Shown one piece after another: positions 25,936 through 33,701 of a stretch of 64,000 nt of DNA. The position numbers and the translations under genes were made by a program. The stretch is from Allobosea sp. Leaf344. GTDB taxonomy: Bacteria; Pseudomonadota; Alphaproteobacteria; Rhizobiales; Beijerinckiaceae. The stretch lies in NCBI RefSeq assembly GCF_001426225.1, contig NZ_LMRT01000016.1, forward strand, positions 62,001-126,000, written 5' to 3'. Every line of letters starts with the position of its first letter. The first letter of the stretch is position 1. The notes below the pieces were generated by a model that was given only the letters and a program-made list of their open reading frames with translations, had not been told where the DNA came from and ran no database searches.

Positions 25936-26346
25936 TTAGAACCACTGAAACTTGATTTCCATGTCCAGGCCGCCATCACTGAGGACGTGGAACACGCCAT
26001 CCTTGTCGATCTCGATGCCTTCGCGATCGAGCAGCCAGGCGCGGATGTCATCGCGCTCGGCGGCTTTGGAGCGGCCCCACCTCGGTGAGACGAGTTGCTC
26101 CATCTGGACCTTCGACTTCGTTTCGAAGCGCTCCAGCTTGAACTGGTTCAGGACGATCTCCCGCCCCGCGTAGCTCTTTACGCCGAGGCTGATCGCCGCG
26201 CAGGCGATCTCGATCGGCTTCGGGATTGCTCCCTCGGACCGTTCGTGCCGCGCGATCGAGTCGCCGTGCATCCCGAGAATTTTGCCGAGTTCGGCCTGGG
26301 TCATGCCCCGGCTTTCCCGCCACGTCTTCAATTCTGCACCGTTCAT
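25936..26346 (-). CDS. XRE-family HTH regulator
   Basis: A 136-residue protein starting MNGAELKTWRESRGMTQAELGKIL, a typical N-terminal helix-turn-helix up to about residue 60 (HGDSIARHERSEGAIPKPIE). The rest (VKSYAGREIVLNQFKLERF and the end EIKFQWF) is unassigned. It lies about 200 bases upstream of the restriction-modification gene on the same strand and probably controls it, as C proteins do. A palindrome 14 bases before its ATG is matched by a second across the divergent promoter region. Confidence 0.8.
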   Translation of the reverse strand: MNGAELKTWRESRGMTQAELGKILGMHGDSIARHERSEGAIPKPIEIACAAISLGVKSYAGREIVLNQFKLERFETKSKVQMEQLVSPRWGRSKAAERDDIRAWLLDREGIEIDKDGVFHVLSDGGLDMEIKFQWF

Positions 26347-26359
26347 GACGCTCTTCTAT

Positions 26360-26374
26360 CCGTCATATTGTCGG
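26360..26374. promoter_or_regulatory. Imperfect palindromic operator upstream of the XRE gene
   Basis: CCGTCATATTGTCGG, a near copy of the perfect palindrome at 26403-26417 with two changed positions. It ends 14 bases before the XRE start codon, a place suited to autorepression. Confidence 0.55.
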
Positions 26375-26402
26375 GCCGTCAAGCGCATCACGCCGCGCAT
26401 AG

Positions 26403-26417
26403 CCGACATTATGTCGG
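26403..26417. promoter_or_regulatory. Perfect 15-bp palindromic operator
   Basis: CCGACATTATGTCGG is symmetric about its central T. Its centre is 43 bases from that of the related site at 26360-26374, about four helical turns, so bound dimers would lie on the same face of the DNA between the XRE gene and the divergent DUF5131 cassette. Confidence 0.6.
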
Positions 26418-26519
26418 ATAGAATAGTTGACAAACCGGCAATTTGCCACAATGTTCTGGCCAGGGTTGAGCTGAAGCCGACAGGGGTCGGTGGCGAGATG
26501 CGGTCAGTGGGGTTCGGTG

Positions 26520-26648
26520 ATGAGTGAGCAGGCAAAGAAGGAAGAGCGGCTTCAGCAAATGCTGCAAGAGATCGCGGAGCGCTCGGAGGCCCGTAAGCGG
26601 GAGATCATGGGCAAGGTTGTCGCCCGTTGGCTGCGCGAGGGAGCCTGA
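26520..26648 (+). CDS. Small charged helical protein, 42 aa
   Basis: ATG 26520 opens MSEQAKKEERLQQMLQEIAE and ends RWLREGA. It is almost entirely charged helix with heptad-like spacing, a possible short coiled coil. It lies 3 bases before the start of the DUF5131 gene, which argues for cotranscription. No family is recognised. Confidence 0.5.
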   Translation: MSEQAKKEERLQQMLQEIAERSEARKREIMGKVVARWLREGA

Positions 26649-26651
26649 GCG

Positions 26652-27713
26652 ATGACGAAGATCGAATGGGCCGATAAGACCATCAACCCGATCGTCGGGT
26701 GCTCGAAGGTGAGCCGGGCGTGCGACCTTTGCTATGCGGCGGACGTGGCCTTCAACATCGAGCACGTCCTGACGAAGGATGGGAACGCCAAACCCCGAGC
26801 CAACTACGAGGGCGTCTCGCGCAAGGACAAGGACGGGCGTCCGAACTGGACCTCGCGGGTCAACTATGACCCGGCCGTCCTGCAACGGCTCTCGCCTGGG
26901 CAGGCTCCGAAGCGGTTCTTCGTGAACAGCATGTCGGATTTCTTCCACCCCAAGGTGAAGCTGGAATGGCTCCAGGAGATTTTCGCTCAATTTGCCCGGT
27001 GCCCGCAGCACACGTTCCTGGTTCTGACCAAGCGGCCGGAGAACGCCTTGAAGCTGGCCGACAAGCTGGATTGGGGGGCAAACATCTGGATGGGGTGCAC
27101 CGTCGAAGATGCCAATGATGAGGTCATTAAACGCGTGGACCATCTTCGGTTCATCCCCGCTGCTCGGCGCTTCATCTCAGCGGAGCCGCTGACGGCGGAT
27201 GTCGCCAGCAAGTTGGACCTCACCGGCATTGATTGGGTCATAACCGGTGGTGAGACAGCGCCGAAGAATGCCCCAAACAGCATAAAAGCCCAAGTTCGCC
27301 CGATGGACCCGGCCCATGTCCTAGCCCTGCGCGATCTTTGCGCCCGCGCCAAGGTCAAATTCTTCTTCAAGCAGTGGGGCGTCTTCGCCGAAAACGGTGT
27401 CCGTCGTGGGCGCGCCAAGCACGGCGAGGGGTTGGGCGGCAAGGTCTACCACCAGTGGCCCGAGAGCGCCGAGAAATCCGCTGACGACCTCTATGCGGTA
27501 GCTTGGAGCGAGAGCGCCGAAGGTGGCGTCAAGCTGCGGCTGGTGACCCCGAACTGGCTTGGCCACGGGACATCGAACAAGTCCTATGACGGCCGGGAGA
27601 TTTCTGCGTGGATGGCCGATAACGGCGTCAAGAACCGGCTGGGCAACGCGCGGAAGGGCATGGCTTTCCTGGAGCCCAACGAGGCGTTCTTCTTCAAGAT
27701 GAGGTTTGCGTGA
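26652..27713 (+). CDS. DUF5131 (phage Gp37/Gp68) family protein
   Basis: A 353-residue protein of the phage Gp37/Gp68 family. MTKIEWADKTINPIVGCSK is the family start, with Cys17, Cys24 and Cys27 in GCSKVSRACDLCYA, resembling a radical-SAM-type iron-sulfur motif. FVNSMSDFFH, FLVLTKRPE and WVITGGE are further family blocks. The family is often found in phages and defence islands, sometimes with a three-Cys-motif partner; the reaction is unproven. The tail after about residue 310 ends AFLEPNEAFFFKMRFA, a motif shared with other island proteins. The stop overlaps the next ATG as TGATG. Confidence 0.85.
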   Translation: MTKIEWADKTINPIVGCSKVSRACDLCYAADVAFNIEHVLTKDGNAKPRANYEGVSRKDKDGRPNWTSRVNYDPAVLQRLSPGQAPKRFFVNSMSDFFHPKVKLEWLQEIFAQFARCPQHTFLVLTKRPENALKLADKLDWGANIWMGCTVEDANDEVIKRVDHLRFIPAARRFISAEPLTADVASKLDLTGIDWVITGGETAPKNAPNSIKAQVRPMDPAHVLALRDLCARAKVKFFFKQWGVFAENGVRRGRAKHGEGLGGKVYHQWPESAEKSADDLYAVAWSESAEGGVKLRLVTPNWLGHGTSNKSYDGREISAWMADNGVKNRLGNARKGMAFLEPNEAFFFKMRFA

Positions 27714-28012
27714 TGAGCAGCGTGTTTCTGATCCGCCTCGAAGATTGTGAGCAACTCGTCATCGAGGTTCCAGGTGCCGAAGACATCGAAAGCGAGTTCG
27801 TAGAGGGGCGTGCCTTGACCACGCTGATGATCGAACTGGGGGCGGCCATCGGCGAGCCCGAGAGCGATGAGATTATCGAGGGCGAAAGGGTGACTACCCA
27901 TGACGTGGAAATCCGCGCGCGCGCGCTCCAAATCCTAGCGGAGAAGCACTTCCCGAGAGACTTTTCCGGCCCATCTCAAGTACCGAGAGCCGTCAAGGCG
28001 TTCGGCAATTGA
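27713..28012 (+). CDS. Small acidic protein coupled to DUF5131
   Basis: A 99-residue acidic protein (SSVFLIRLEDCEQLVIEV, EIIEGERVTTHDVEIRA). ATG 27713 overlaps the DUF5131 stop (TGATG), so translation is coupled; a GTG one codon earlier is less likely. No domain recognised. It could be a partner subunit of the DUF5131 protein. Confidence 0.6.
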   Translation: MSSVFLIRLEDCEQLVIEVPGAEDIESEFVEGRALTTLMIELGAAIGEPESDEIIEGERVTTHDVEIRARALQILAEKHFPRDFSGPSQVPRAVKAFGN

Positions 28013-28017
28013 GTGTC

Positions 28018-28335
28018 ATGAGCCAAGGCACTCCACCGGCCCTATCACAGTCGCGAGCAGTTTTGGCTCAACAACGTGCCTGCATAGCGGCAGGTTATCG
28101 CACCTTTGTGCGAGTCAGACCGATAAATTGGGATTCCCATCCAGCCAGATATGCTGAAGTTGCCTTATGGTTCCGACATCGTGGCGGACTGCATGACATC
28201 GGAATCAGCGGCCTCAAACCTCATCACGGAGCCGTCGCCATGCGGTGGTTCGAATGGCATGGTCGCTATGCTGAGCATTGCTATGCTTTTGCTGAGGAGG
28301 GGCTCGCGTTCGAATTTAAGCTCTTTTACGCGTGA
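28018..28335 (+). CDS. Hypothetical protein, third gene of the DUF5131 cassette
   Basis: A 105-residue protein (AEVALWFRHRGGLHDIGIS, MRWFEWHGRYAEHCYAFAEE) ending LAFEFKLFYA, another variant of the shared C-terminal motif. The start is ATG 28018; TTG 28009, overlapping the upstream stop, is an alternative. It lies 5 bases after its neighbour. Function unknown. Confidence 0.5.
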   Translation: MSQGTPPALSQSRAVLAQQRACIAAGYRTFVRVRPINWDSHPARYAEVALWFRHRGGLHDIGISGLKPHHGAVAMRWFEWHGRYAEHCYAFAEEGLAFEFKLFYA

Positions 28336-28906
28336 TCGTGCTTCGAACGACGAGCGGCGAATTACCTGCACGGCAGCCAACCATTTTTCGCCGAGGTAGG
28401 GGCGACCTAACCGTAGCCACTTGAGCCTTCCCCCGCCCATTCCGACGCTCGCTGCCTCCTGCTCTAAAAACCCCGTCTCCACCTGTTCGCTGACCGTCGT
28501 CGCAACCCCTTGCAAACATGGGCCTGACGACGCTCACCGACCGCGCCGAAGACCGTAGCTGAAACCATCTGTCTTTGATTGATTGGGAGACGATCCGTGA
28601 GACGGTCGGGGCATAAAGCGCGTCGCCCTCTATGCCATGGGCTAGACAGAACCAAGACCAAAATCGACAGCAGCAATTTCATCCGCGACCGTGGCGCGAA
28701 TCTGCTCTGCACCGTCAAAATAAAGCTGGTCAGGCGGGTATTTGAGGCGGCTATCGCAGAGGAGAGAATCCGAACCCGGTCTGACGGACAGCGCTCTCAC
28801 ACGGGTCCGTGATTCTGCGGCAGGTGGACGAGCGTCTGGAGAGTAGTGTCTAAAGGGTGTCGCTAAGCGACTAAACTCCAGGGAATTACCCCAATGAAAT
28901 CAGTGA
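28336..28906. other. Non-coding island end next to tRNA-Arg
   Basis: About 570 bases with no convincing gene on either strand. It separates the last island gene from the tRNA 3' end and may contain attachment-site DNA; no obvious repeat of the tRNA end is seen. Confidence 0.5.
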
Positions 28907-28983
28907 TGGCGCGCCCGAAAGGATTCGAACCTCTGACCCTCAGATTCGTAGTCTGATGCTCTATCCAGCTGAGCTACGGGCGC
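28907..28983 (-). tRNA. tRNA-Arg, anticodon ACG
   Basis: The minus strand folds into a full cloverleaf of 77 nt: acceptor stem GCGCCCG/CGGGCGC, D arm AGCTCAGCTGGATAGAGC, anticodon stem TCAGA/TCTGA with loop CTACGAA (anticodon ACG), T arm with GTTCGAATC, then discriminator G and an encoded CCA at 28907-28909. It reads arginine CGU (and, after A-to-I editing, CGC/CGA) codons. The 3' end faces the island. Confidence 0.95.
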
Positions 28984-29118
28984 GTATCGCGGCAGGCAGC
29001 GCAGGGCGTGCCGAAGCGATGGCGCGGAGATAGCCGCTCTGGCGCGGCTTGGCAACCCTGAAATGATGCCGGCTCGCAAGCTTTCGCGCGCAAGCCGTCG
29101 CGGGCCGCCTCGCGCGCC

Positions 29119-30051
29119 TCAGAAATTCACCTTGTCGGCGCCCTTCAGCTGCAGCGCCGCCCGCGCATCCGCGGGGGTCGCGACCTCCAGCCCCAGCCCC
29201 TCGATGATCTGGCGCGCGGCGCGGACCTGATCGGCATTGGACCTCGCCAACTGGCCCGGGCCGAGCCAGAGCGAATCCTCGAGGCCGACGCGCAGATTGC
29301 CGCCCATCGACACGGCCATCGCCGCGATCGGCAATTGGTGGCGGCCGGCGCCCAGCACCGACCATTGATACTGGTCGCCGAAGAGCCGGTCGGCCGTGCG
29401 CTTCATATGGATCACATCCTCGGGATGCGGGCCGATGCCGCCGAGGATGCCGAAGACCGACTGCACGAAGAAGGGCGGCTTCACCAGCCCGCGATCGACG
29501 AAATGCGCCAGGGTGTAGAGATGGCCGATATCGTAGCATTCGATCTCGAAGCGCGTGTTGTTCTCGGCGCAGGTGGTGAGGATGTTCTCGATGTCCTGGA
29601 AGGTGTTCTTGAAGATGCGGTCCTTCGAGCCTTCGAGATAGGGCCGCTCCCAATCATGCCGGAACTCCTTGAAGCGGGAGAGCATGGGGTAGAGGCCGAA
29701 ATTCATCGAGCCCATGTTTAGGGAGGCAACCTCCGGCTTGAAATGGGCGCAGGGCTGCAGCCGCTCCTCGACGCCCATCGTGGGGGCGCCGCCGGTGGTG
29801 ATGTTGATGACGCAGTCGCTGCGCTGCTTGATCACCTTCAGGAAGGGCTCGAAGGCCTCCGGCGACTGGTCGGGCCGGCCGGTGACGGGATCGCGGGCAT
29901 GGACATGGACCAGCGCCGCGCCGGCCTCGGCGGCGCCGACGGCGGCATCGATGATCTCGTCCGCCGTCACCGGCAGATGTGGCGACATCGAGGGGGTGTG
30001 GATTGCGCCCGTCACCGCGCAGGTGATGATGACTTTGCGGTTCTTCGCCAT
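29119..30051 (-). CDS. BKACE-family beta-keto acid cleavage enzyme (DUF849)
   Basis: A 310-residue TIM-barrel protein starting MAKNRKVIITCAVTGAIHTPSM, with the metal-binding HVHARDP segment and the family block INITTGGAPTMGVEERL. These enzymes condense a beta-keto acid with acetyl-CoA (or another CoA thioester) to give acetoacetate and a new acyl-CoA; one known member cleaves 3-dehydrocarnitine. Directly upstream lies a hydroxyacyl-CoA/carnitine-type dehydrogenase, so the pair probably oxidises and then cleaves a 3-hydroxy acid. The exact substrate is not determined. Confidence 0.9.
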   Translation of the reverse strand: MAKNRKVIITCAVTGAIHTPSMSPHLPVTADEIIDAAVGAAEAGAALVHVHARDPVTGRPDQSPEAFEPFLKVIKQRSDCVINITTGGAPTMGVEERLQPCAHFKPEVASLNMGSMNFGLYPMLSRFKEFRHDWERPYLEGSKDRIFKNTFQDIENILTTCAENNTRFEIECYDIGHLYTLAHFVDRGLVKPPFFVQSVFGILGGIGPHPEDVIHMKRTADRLFGDQYQWSVLGAGRHQLPIAAMAVSMGGNLRVGLEDSLWLGPGQLARSNADQVRAARQIIEGLGLEVATPADARAALQLKGADKVNF

Positions 30052-30090
30052 GCGAATTCCTTCCGTTCCTGAAAATCGGCCCCTGCCAGC

Positions 30091-31029
30091 CTAGTCCGGC
30101 TTGCGCGCGGCCCCGCGCTTATGGGCCTGCAGCGCCGCCAGGCGGCCGTCGCGCCAGTCGCTGAGCCGCTTCACCCGCTCGACCGATTGCGTACCCGGCC
30201 ATTCGCTCATCACCGTCGCGACGGTCGCCTCGCCGAAGGGGTCGCCGCTCTGGCTGTCGGCGACCATCCGGGTGAGCGAGGCGCCATAGCGCCGGCAGTA
30301 ATCGGGGATGCCGCCGGGGGCGTTGAGCTCGATCGTCTCGAACGGCCCCATGAAGGACCAGCGCAGGCCGAGCCCGTCCCGGATCGTCTTGTCGACATCC
30401 TCGGCGCTGGCGACGCCTTCGCCGACCAGACGGAAGGCCTCGGCCAGCAGCACCGCCTGCAGCCGGTTGAGCACGAAGCCGGGCTTTTCCTTGCGCAGCA
30501 CGATCGGCACCTGCCCCGCCTGCTCATAGATCGCCCGGGCCCGTGCCACCACCTCCGGATCGGTCCAGGGCGCGGGAGCGAGTTCGACGATCGGCACGAG
30601 ATGCGGCGGGTTGACGGGGTGGGCGACGAGGCAGCGGGCGCGGCCCTCGAGCGGCTCGCTGAAGACCGAGGCCATGATGAAGGAGGTGGAGGAGGCGAGG
30701 ATAGTCTCCGGCGGGCACAACGCGTCCATCGCGGCAAAGAGCGCCTGCTTGGCCTCGACGGTTTCCGGCCCGTTCTCCTGCACGAGATCGGCGCCGGCCA
30801 GCGCATCCTCCAGGCTCGCCGCGACGCGGATCCGGGCATGGGCGCCGGCCGGATCCCGCACCAGCCCGTGGCCGGCGAGCTCGGCGAGGTTCGTGCCGAT
30901 ATGCGCATGCGCCGCCTGCGCCGCGCCCTCCGCGACGTCGTATAGCGCGACCTCACAGCCATGGCTGGCGAAGATCGTGGCCCAGGCGCGGCCGATCAGG
31001 CCGGCGCCGACGATGGCGATGGTGGTCAT
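30091..31029 (-). CDS. 3-hydroxyacyl-CoA / L-carnitine dehydrogenase-like NAD enzyme
   Basis: A 312-residue protein. MTTIAIVGAGLIGRAWATIF is the NAD-binding Rossmann start (GxGxxG); AHPVNPPHLVPIVEL carries the catalytic His of the 3-hydroxyacyl-CoA dehydrogenase fold, and GFVLNRLQ the helical substrate part. Length and motifs fit L-carnitine dehydrogenase and lambda-crystallin-type enzymes. ATG 31029 is used; the frame runs upstream to 31110 without family-like residues. The BKACE gene follows 39 bases downstream. Confidence 0.85.
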   Translation of the reverse strand: MTTIAIVGAGLIGRAWATIFASHGCEVALYDVAEGAAQAAHAHIGTNLAELAGHGLVRDPAGAHARIRVAASLEDALAGADLVQENGPETVEAKQALFAAMDALCPPETILASSTSFIMASVFSEPLEGRARCLVAHPVNPPHLVPIVELAPAPWTDPEVVARARAIYEQAGQVPIVLRKEKPGFVLNRLQAVLLAEAFRLVGEGVASAEDVDKTIRDGLGLRWSFMGPFETIELNAPGGIPDYCRRYGASLTRMVADSQSGDPFGEATVATVMSEWPGTQSVERVKRLSDWRDGRLAALQAHKRGAARKPD

Positions 31030-31168
31030 GCGGTAGGGTCCTCGGTCGGTCGTCGATCGGCAAAGCGGAGGTAGCCGCGCAGCCTGGCACGGCAGGGTGC
31101 GGCTGCCCATCTTCTCGCCCGGCTGCGCCAGGGAGGAGAGAGGGACGGTCCCGTCACGGCCGGTCCCG

Positions 31169-33694
31169 TCACAGCCACAGCACCTGCCGCCGCAGCGCCA
31201 GATCCTCGCTCAGCGCGCGCGAGGGCCCGGTATGGACGACTTCGCCGCGCTCCAGCACCACGGTCCGGTCGGACAAGGCCAGCGCCAGATCGAGATGATG
31301 ATCGACGATGATGATCGCGATCTCCTGGCGCAGCCGGTCGAAGGCCTCGAACAGCTCCTCGACGACGGCCGGGGCCAGCCCTTCGAAAGGCTCGTCCAGC
31401 AGCAGGACGCGCGTATCGCCGGACAGGGCGCGGGCGACGGCGACCATCTGCTGCTCGCCGCCGGAGAGGTAATCGGCCGGGGAGCGCCAGCGCTGCTTGA
31501 TCCGCGGGAAGAAGCTGAAGATCTTCTCCTCGTCCCAGCTCACGCCATTGCCGGTCATCCGCTTCAGGCGGCCGAGCTCCATATTGTCCTTGACGCTCAT
31601 GCCGGCGAACAGGCCGCGCCCCTGCGGGACATAGGCGATGCCGGCGCGGGCGATGAAAGCGGGTGGCCTGCGGGCAATCTCCTCGCCGGCCAAGGTGATG
31701 CTGCCGGCCGCGGGCGGGGCGATGCCGGTGATCGTCTTGAGCAGGGTCGATTTGCCGGCGCCGTTGCGCCCGAGCAGGGCGAGGATCTCGTTGTCGTGCA
31801 GGTCGAAGCCGACGCCGCGCAGGATGTGGCTCTTGCCATAGAAGGTGTCGACGCCGGAGAGGCCGAGCAGCACGCTGTCGCGCGCCGCCGTGGGGCGCGG
31901 CTTCTCGGCCAGGGCATGGGCGCCGGAGCCGATATAGACCTCCTGCACGCGCCGGCTGGAGCGGGCATCCTCGACCGTGCCATCGACCAGGACGCTGCCC
32001 TCGTTCATCACGGTGACATGGTCCGCGATCTGGAAGACGCGGTCGATGTCATGCTCGACGAGGAGGACGGGCAGGTCGGCGGAGATCGACTTGATCAGAT
32101 TGCCGACGCGCTCGCGCTCGGCGGCGGCGAGCCCGGCCAGCGGCTCGTCCAGCAGCAGCACGCGCGGGCTGGTCGCCAGAGCGAGCGACATGTCGAGCAG
32201 GCGCTGCCCGCCATAGCTGAGCGAGCCCGCCTCCGCCGTCTCGATGCCGCGCAGGCCCATCGTCTCGATGACCGACTGCGTCTGCCGGTTGACCGTCTCG
32301 AGCGAGGCGGCGCTGCGCCAGGGCGCGAAGCGCTCGGACGCGCGGGCCTGGACGGCGAGCCGGACATTCTCGGCGACGGAGAGGGTGGGGAAGAGGTTGG
32401 TGATCTGGAAGGCGCGGCCGATGCCCGCCTGGGCGATCGCCTCCGGCGCCAGGCCGCCGATCTGGCGGTCCCGGAGATGGACCGTGCCCCGGTCGGGCGG
32501 GAACAGGCCGGAAATCAGATTGAAGGCCGTGGTCTTGCCGGCGCCGTTGGGGCCGATCAGCGCATGCAGGCTCCTGTCGCGCATGGCGATGTCGACGCCT
32601 TCGACCGCCTTGATGCCGCCGAACTGCTTGGCGAGGCCTCTGGCCTGCAGGATCGGGCCCTCGATGCTGTCGGCCGGCTTCATGAACTCCGGCAGGGTCA
32701 CCGCGCCGGCCTGCCGGCCGGCCATCGCGGCGTCCCCGGCAGGGTGCTTGCGGAAGGGCCGCAGCAAACGCTCGCCGACGCCGACCAGCCCGGTCGGCGA
32801 GAAGACGATGAAGGCGACGAAGAGCAGGCCGAACCAGAACAGCCAGTTCGGCGTCAGGCTGGAGAGATAGTCGCGGAAGATCACGAAGAACAGCGCGCCG
32901 AGGGCCGGCCCGAGGAAGGAGCGCATGCCGCCGATCACCACCATCGCCAGCAGCTCGCCCGAGAAGGCGACGGAGATCGGCTCCGCCGAGGTCATGCGGT
33001 TGTTGAACAGCAGCAGGGTGCCGGCCAGGCCGGTCAGCGCCGCGGAGATGGTGAAGGCGACGAGCTTGTAGCGATCCGTGGCATAGCCGAGGAAGCGCGC
33101 CCGCTGCTCGTTCTCGCGGATCGCCACCAGCACCGTGCCGATCGGCGAGCGGTGGAAGCGCCAGAGCCCGTAGACGACCGCCATGCCGATGCAGGCGACG
33201 AGGATGTAGAAGCGCGAGGCCTGTTCGAAATCGATGCCCAGGAACAGCGGGCGGGTGATGCCGCCGAGCCCGTCCTCGCCGCCGGTCACCGTCGTCCAGC
33301 GGAAGGCGACGGAATAGGTCATGGCGGCGAGCGCCAGGGTCAGCAGCGAGAAATACACGCCCTTGCGGCGCAGGATCAGCGCGCCGAAGCTGAGCGCGAG
33401 CAGCGCGACGAACAGCACGGCGAGCAGGATCGGCAGCAGGAACTGCCCGGGAAACCAGTGCCGCTGCATCAGCCCGGCCGCATAGGCGGCGAGCCCGAAC
33501 CAGGCGCCATGGCCGAAGGAGACGAGGCCGGTGGTGCCGACCAGCACGTTCAGCGCCAGGCAGGCCATGGCGAAGACGACGATCTCGGTCGCGGAGGTGG
33601 TGCCGAGCCCGATGAGCTGCATCAGGCTGGGCAGGAGGACGAGGCCGGCGGCGGCGATGAGGAGCGGCGCGTAATCGCGCTGGAGCGGGGTCAT
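31169..33694 (-). CDS. Fused branched-chain-type ABC transporter: LivM permease + LivG + LivF ATPases
   Basis: An 841-residue fusion. Residues 1 to about 340 are a LivM-type permease (LNVLVGTTGLVSFGHGAWFG, SPIGTVLVAIRENEQRA). Residues about 355-600 are a LivG-type ATPase (Walker A GPNGAGKTT at about 378, LLLDEPLAGL, LLVEHDIDRVF). Residues about 620-841 are a LivF-type ATPase (GRNGAGKST at about 638, LSGGEQQM, LLLDEPFEGL). The first ATPase has LSYGGQ where LSGGQ is usual. Permease-LivG fusions are known; a triple fusion is less common. It acts in the inner membrane with the LivH protein 7 bases upstream. Confidence 0.92.
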   Translation of the reverse strand: MTPLQRDYAPLLIAAAGLVLLPSLMQLIGLGTTSATEIVVFAMACLALNVLVGTTGLVSFGHGAWFGLAAYAAGLMQRHWFPGQFLLPILLAVLFVALLALSFGALILRRKGVYFSLLTLALAAMTYSVAFRWTTVTGGEDGLGGITRPLFLGIDFEQASRFYILVACIGMAVVYGLWRFHRSPIGTVLVAIRENEQRARFLGYATDRYKLVAFTISAALTGLAGTLLLFNNRMTSAEPISVAFSGELLAMVVIGGMRSFLGPALGALFFVIFRDYLSSLTPNWLFWFGLLFVAFIVFSPTGLVGVGERLLRPFRKHPAGDAAMAGRQAGAVTLPEFMKPADSIEGPILQARGLAKQFGGIKAVEGVDIAMRDRSLHALIGPNGAGKTTAFNLISGLFPPDRGTVHLRDRQIGGLAPEAIAQAGIGRAFQITNLFPTLSVAENVRLAVQARASERFAPWRSAASLETVNRQTQSVIETMGLRGIETAEAGSLSYGGQRLLDMSLALATSPRVLLLDEPLAGLAAAERERVGNLIKSISADLPVLLVEHDIDRVFQIADHVTVMNEGSVLVDGTVEDARSSRRVQEVYIGSGAHALAEKPRPTAARDSVLLGLSGVDTFYGKSHILRGVGFDLHDNEILALLGRNGAGKSTLLKTITGIAPPAAGSITLAGEEIARRPPAFIARAGIAYVPQGRGLFAGMSVKDNMELGRLKRMTGNGVSWDEEKIFSFFPRIKQRWRSPADYLSGGEQQMVAVARALSGDTRVLLLDEPFEGLAPAVVEELFEAFDRLRQEIAIIIVDHHLDLALALSDRTVVLERGEVVHTGPSRALSEDLALRRQVLWL

Positions 33695-33701
33695 CTCATC
33701 C

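Larger units (their letters stand above)
1..28906. mobile_element. Genomic island abutting tRNA-Arg (inferred extent)
   Basis: The stretch left of the tRNA-Arg gene holds a tyrosine recombinase fragment, a serine recombinase, a decayed phage-type replication gene, restriction-modification genes and many orphan small genes, and several long gaps without genes. The right half of the window has tight housekeeping operons. The island lies on the side of the tRNA 3' end, the usual integration side for tyrosine integrases. I did not find a second copy of the tRNA 3' end, so the left boundary is unknown and may lie outside the window. Confidence 0.5.

Noticed and set aside
26411-26527. Short frame starting MSDRIVDKPAIC before the 42-aa gene
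   Set aside because: It starts inside the palindromic operator, has no ribosome-binding site and overlaps the next start.
28700-28906. attR direct repeat of the tRNA 3' end
   Set aside because: A partial match (AGAGAATCCGAACCCGG near 28763) is too short and imperfect, and no matching copy was found at the left.
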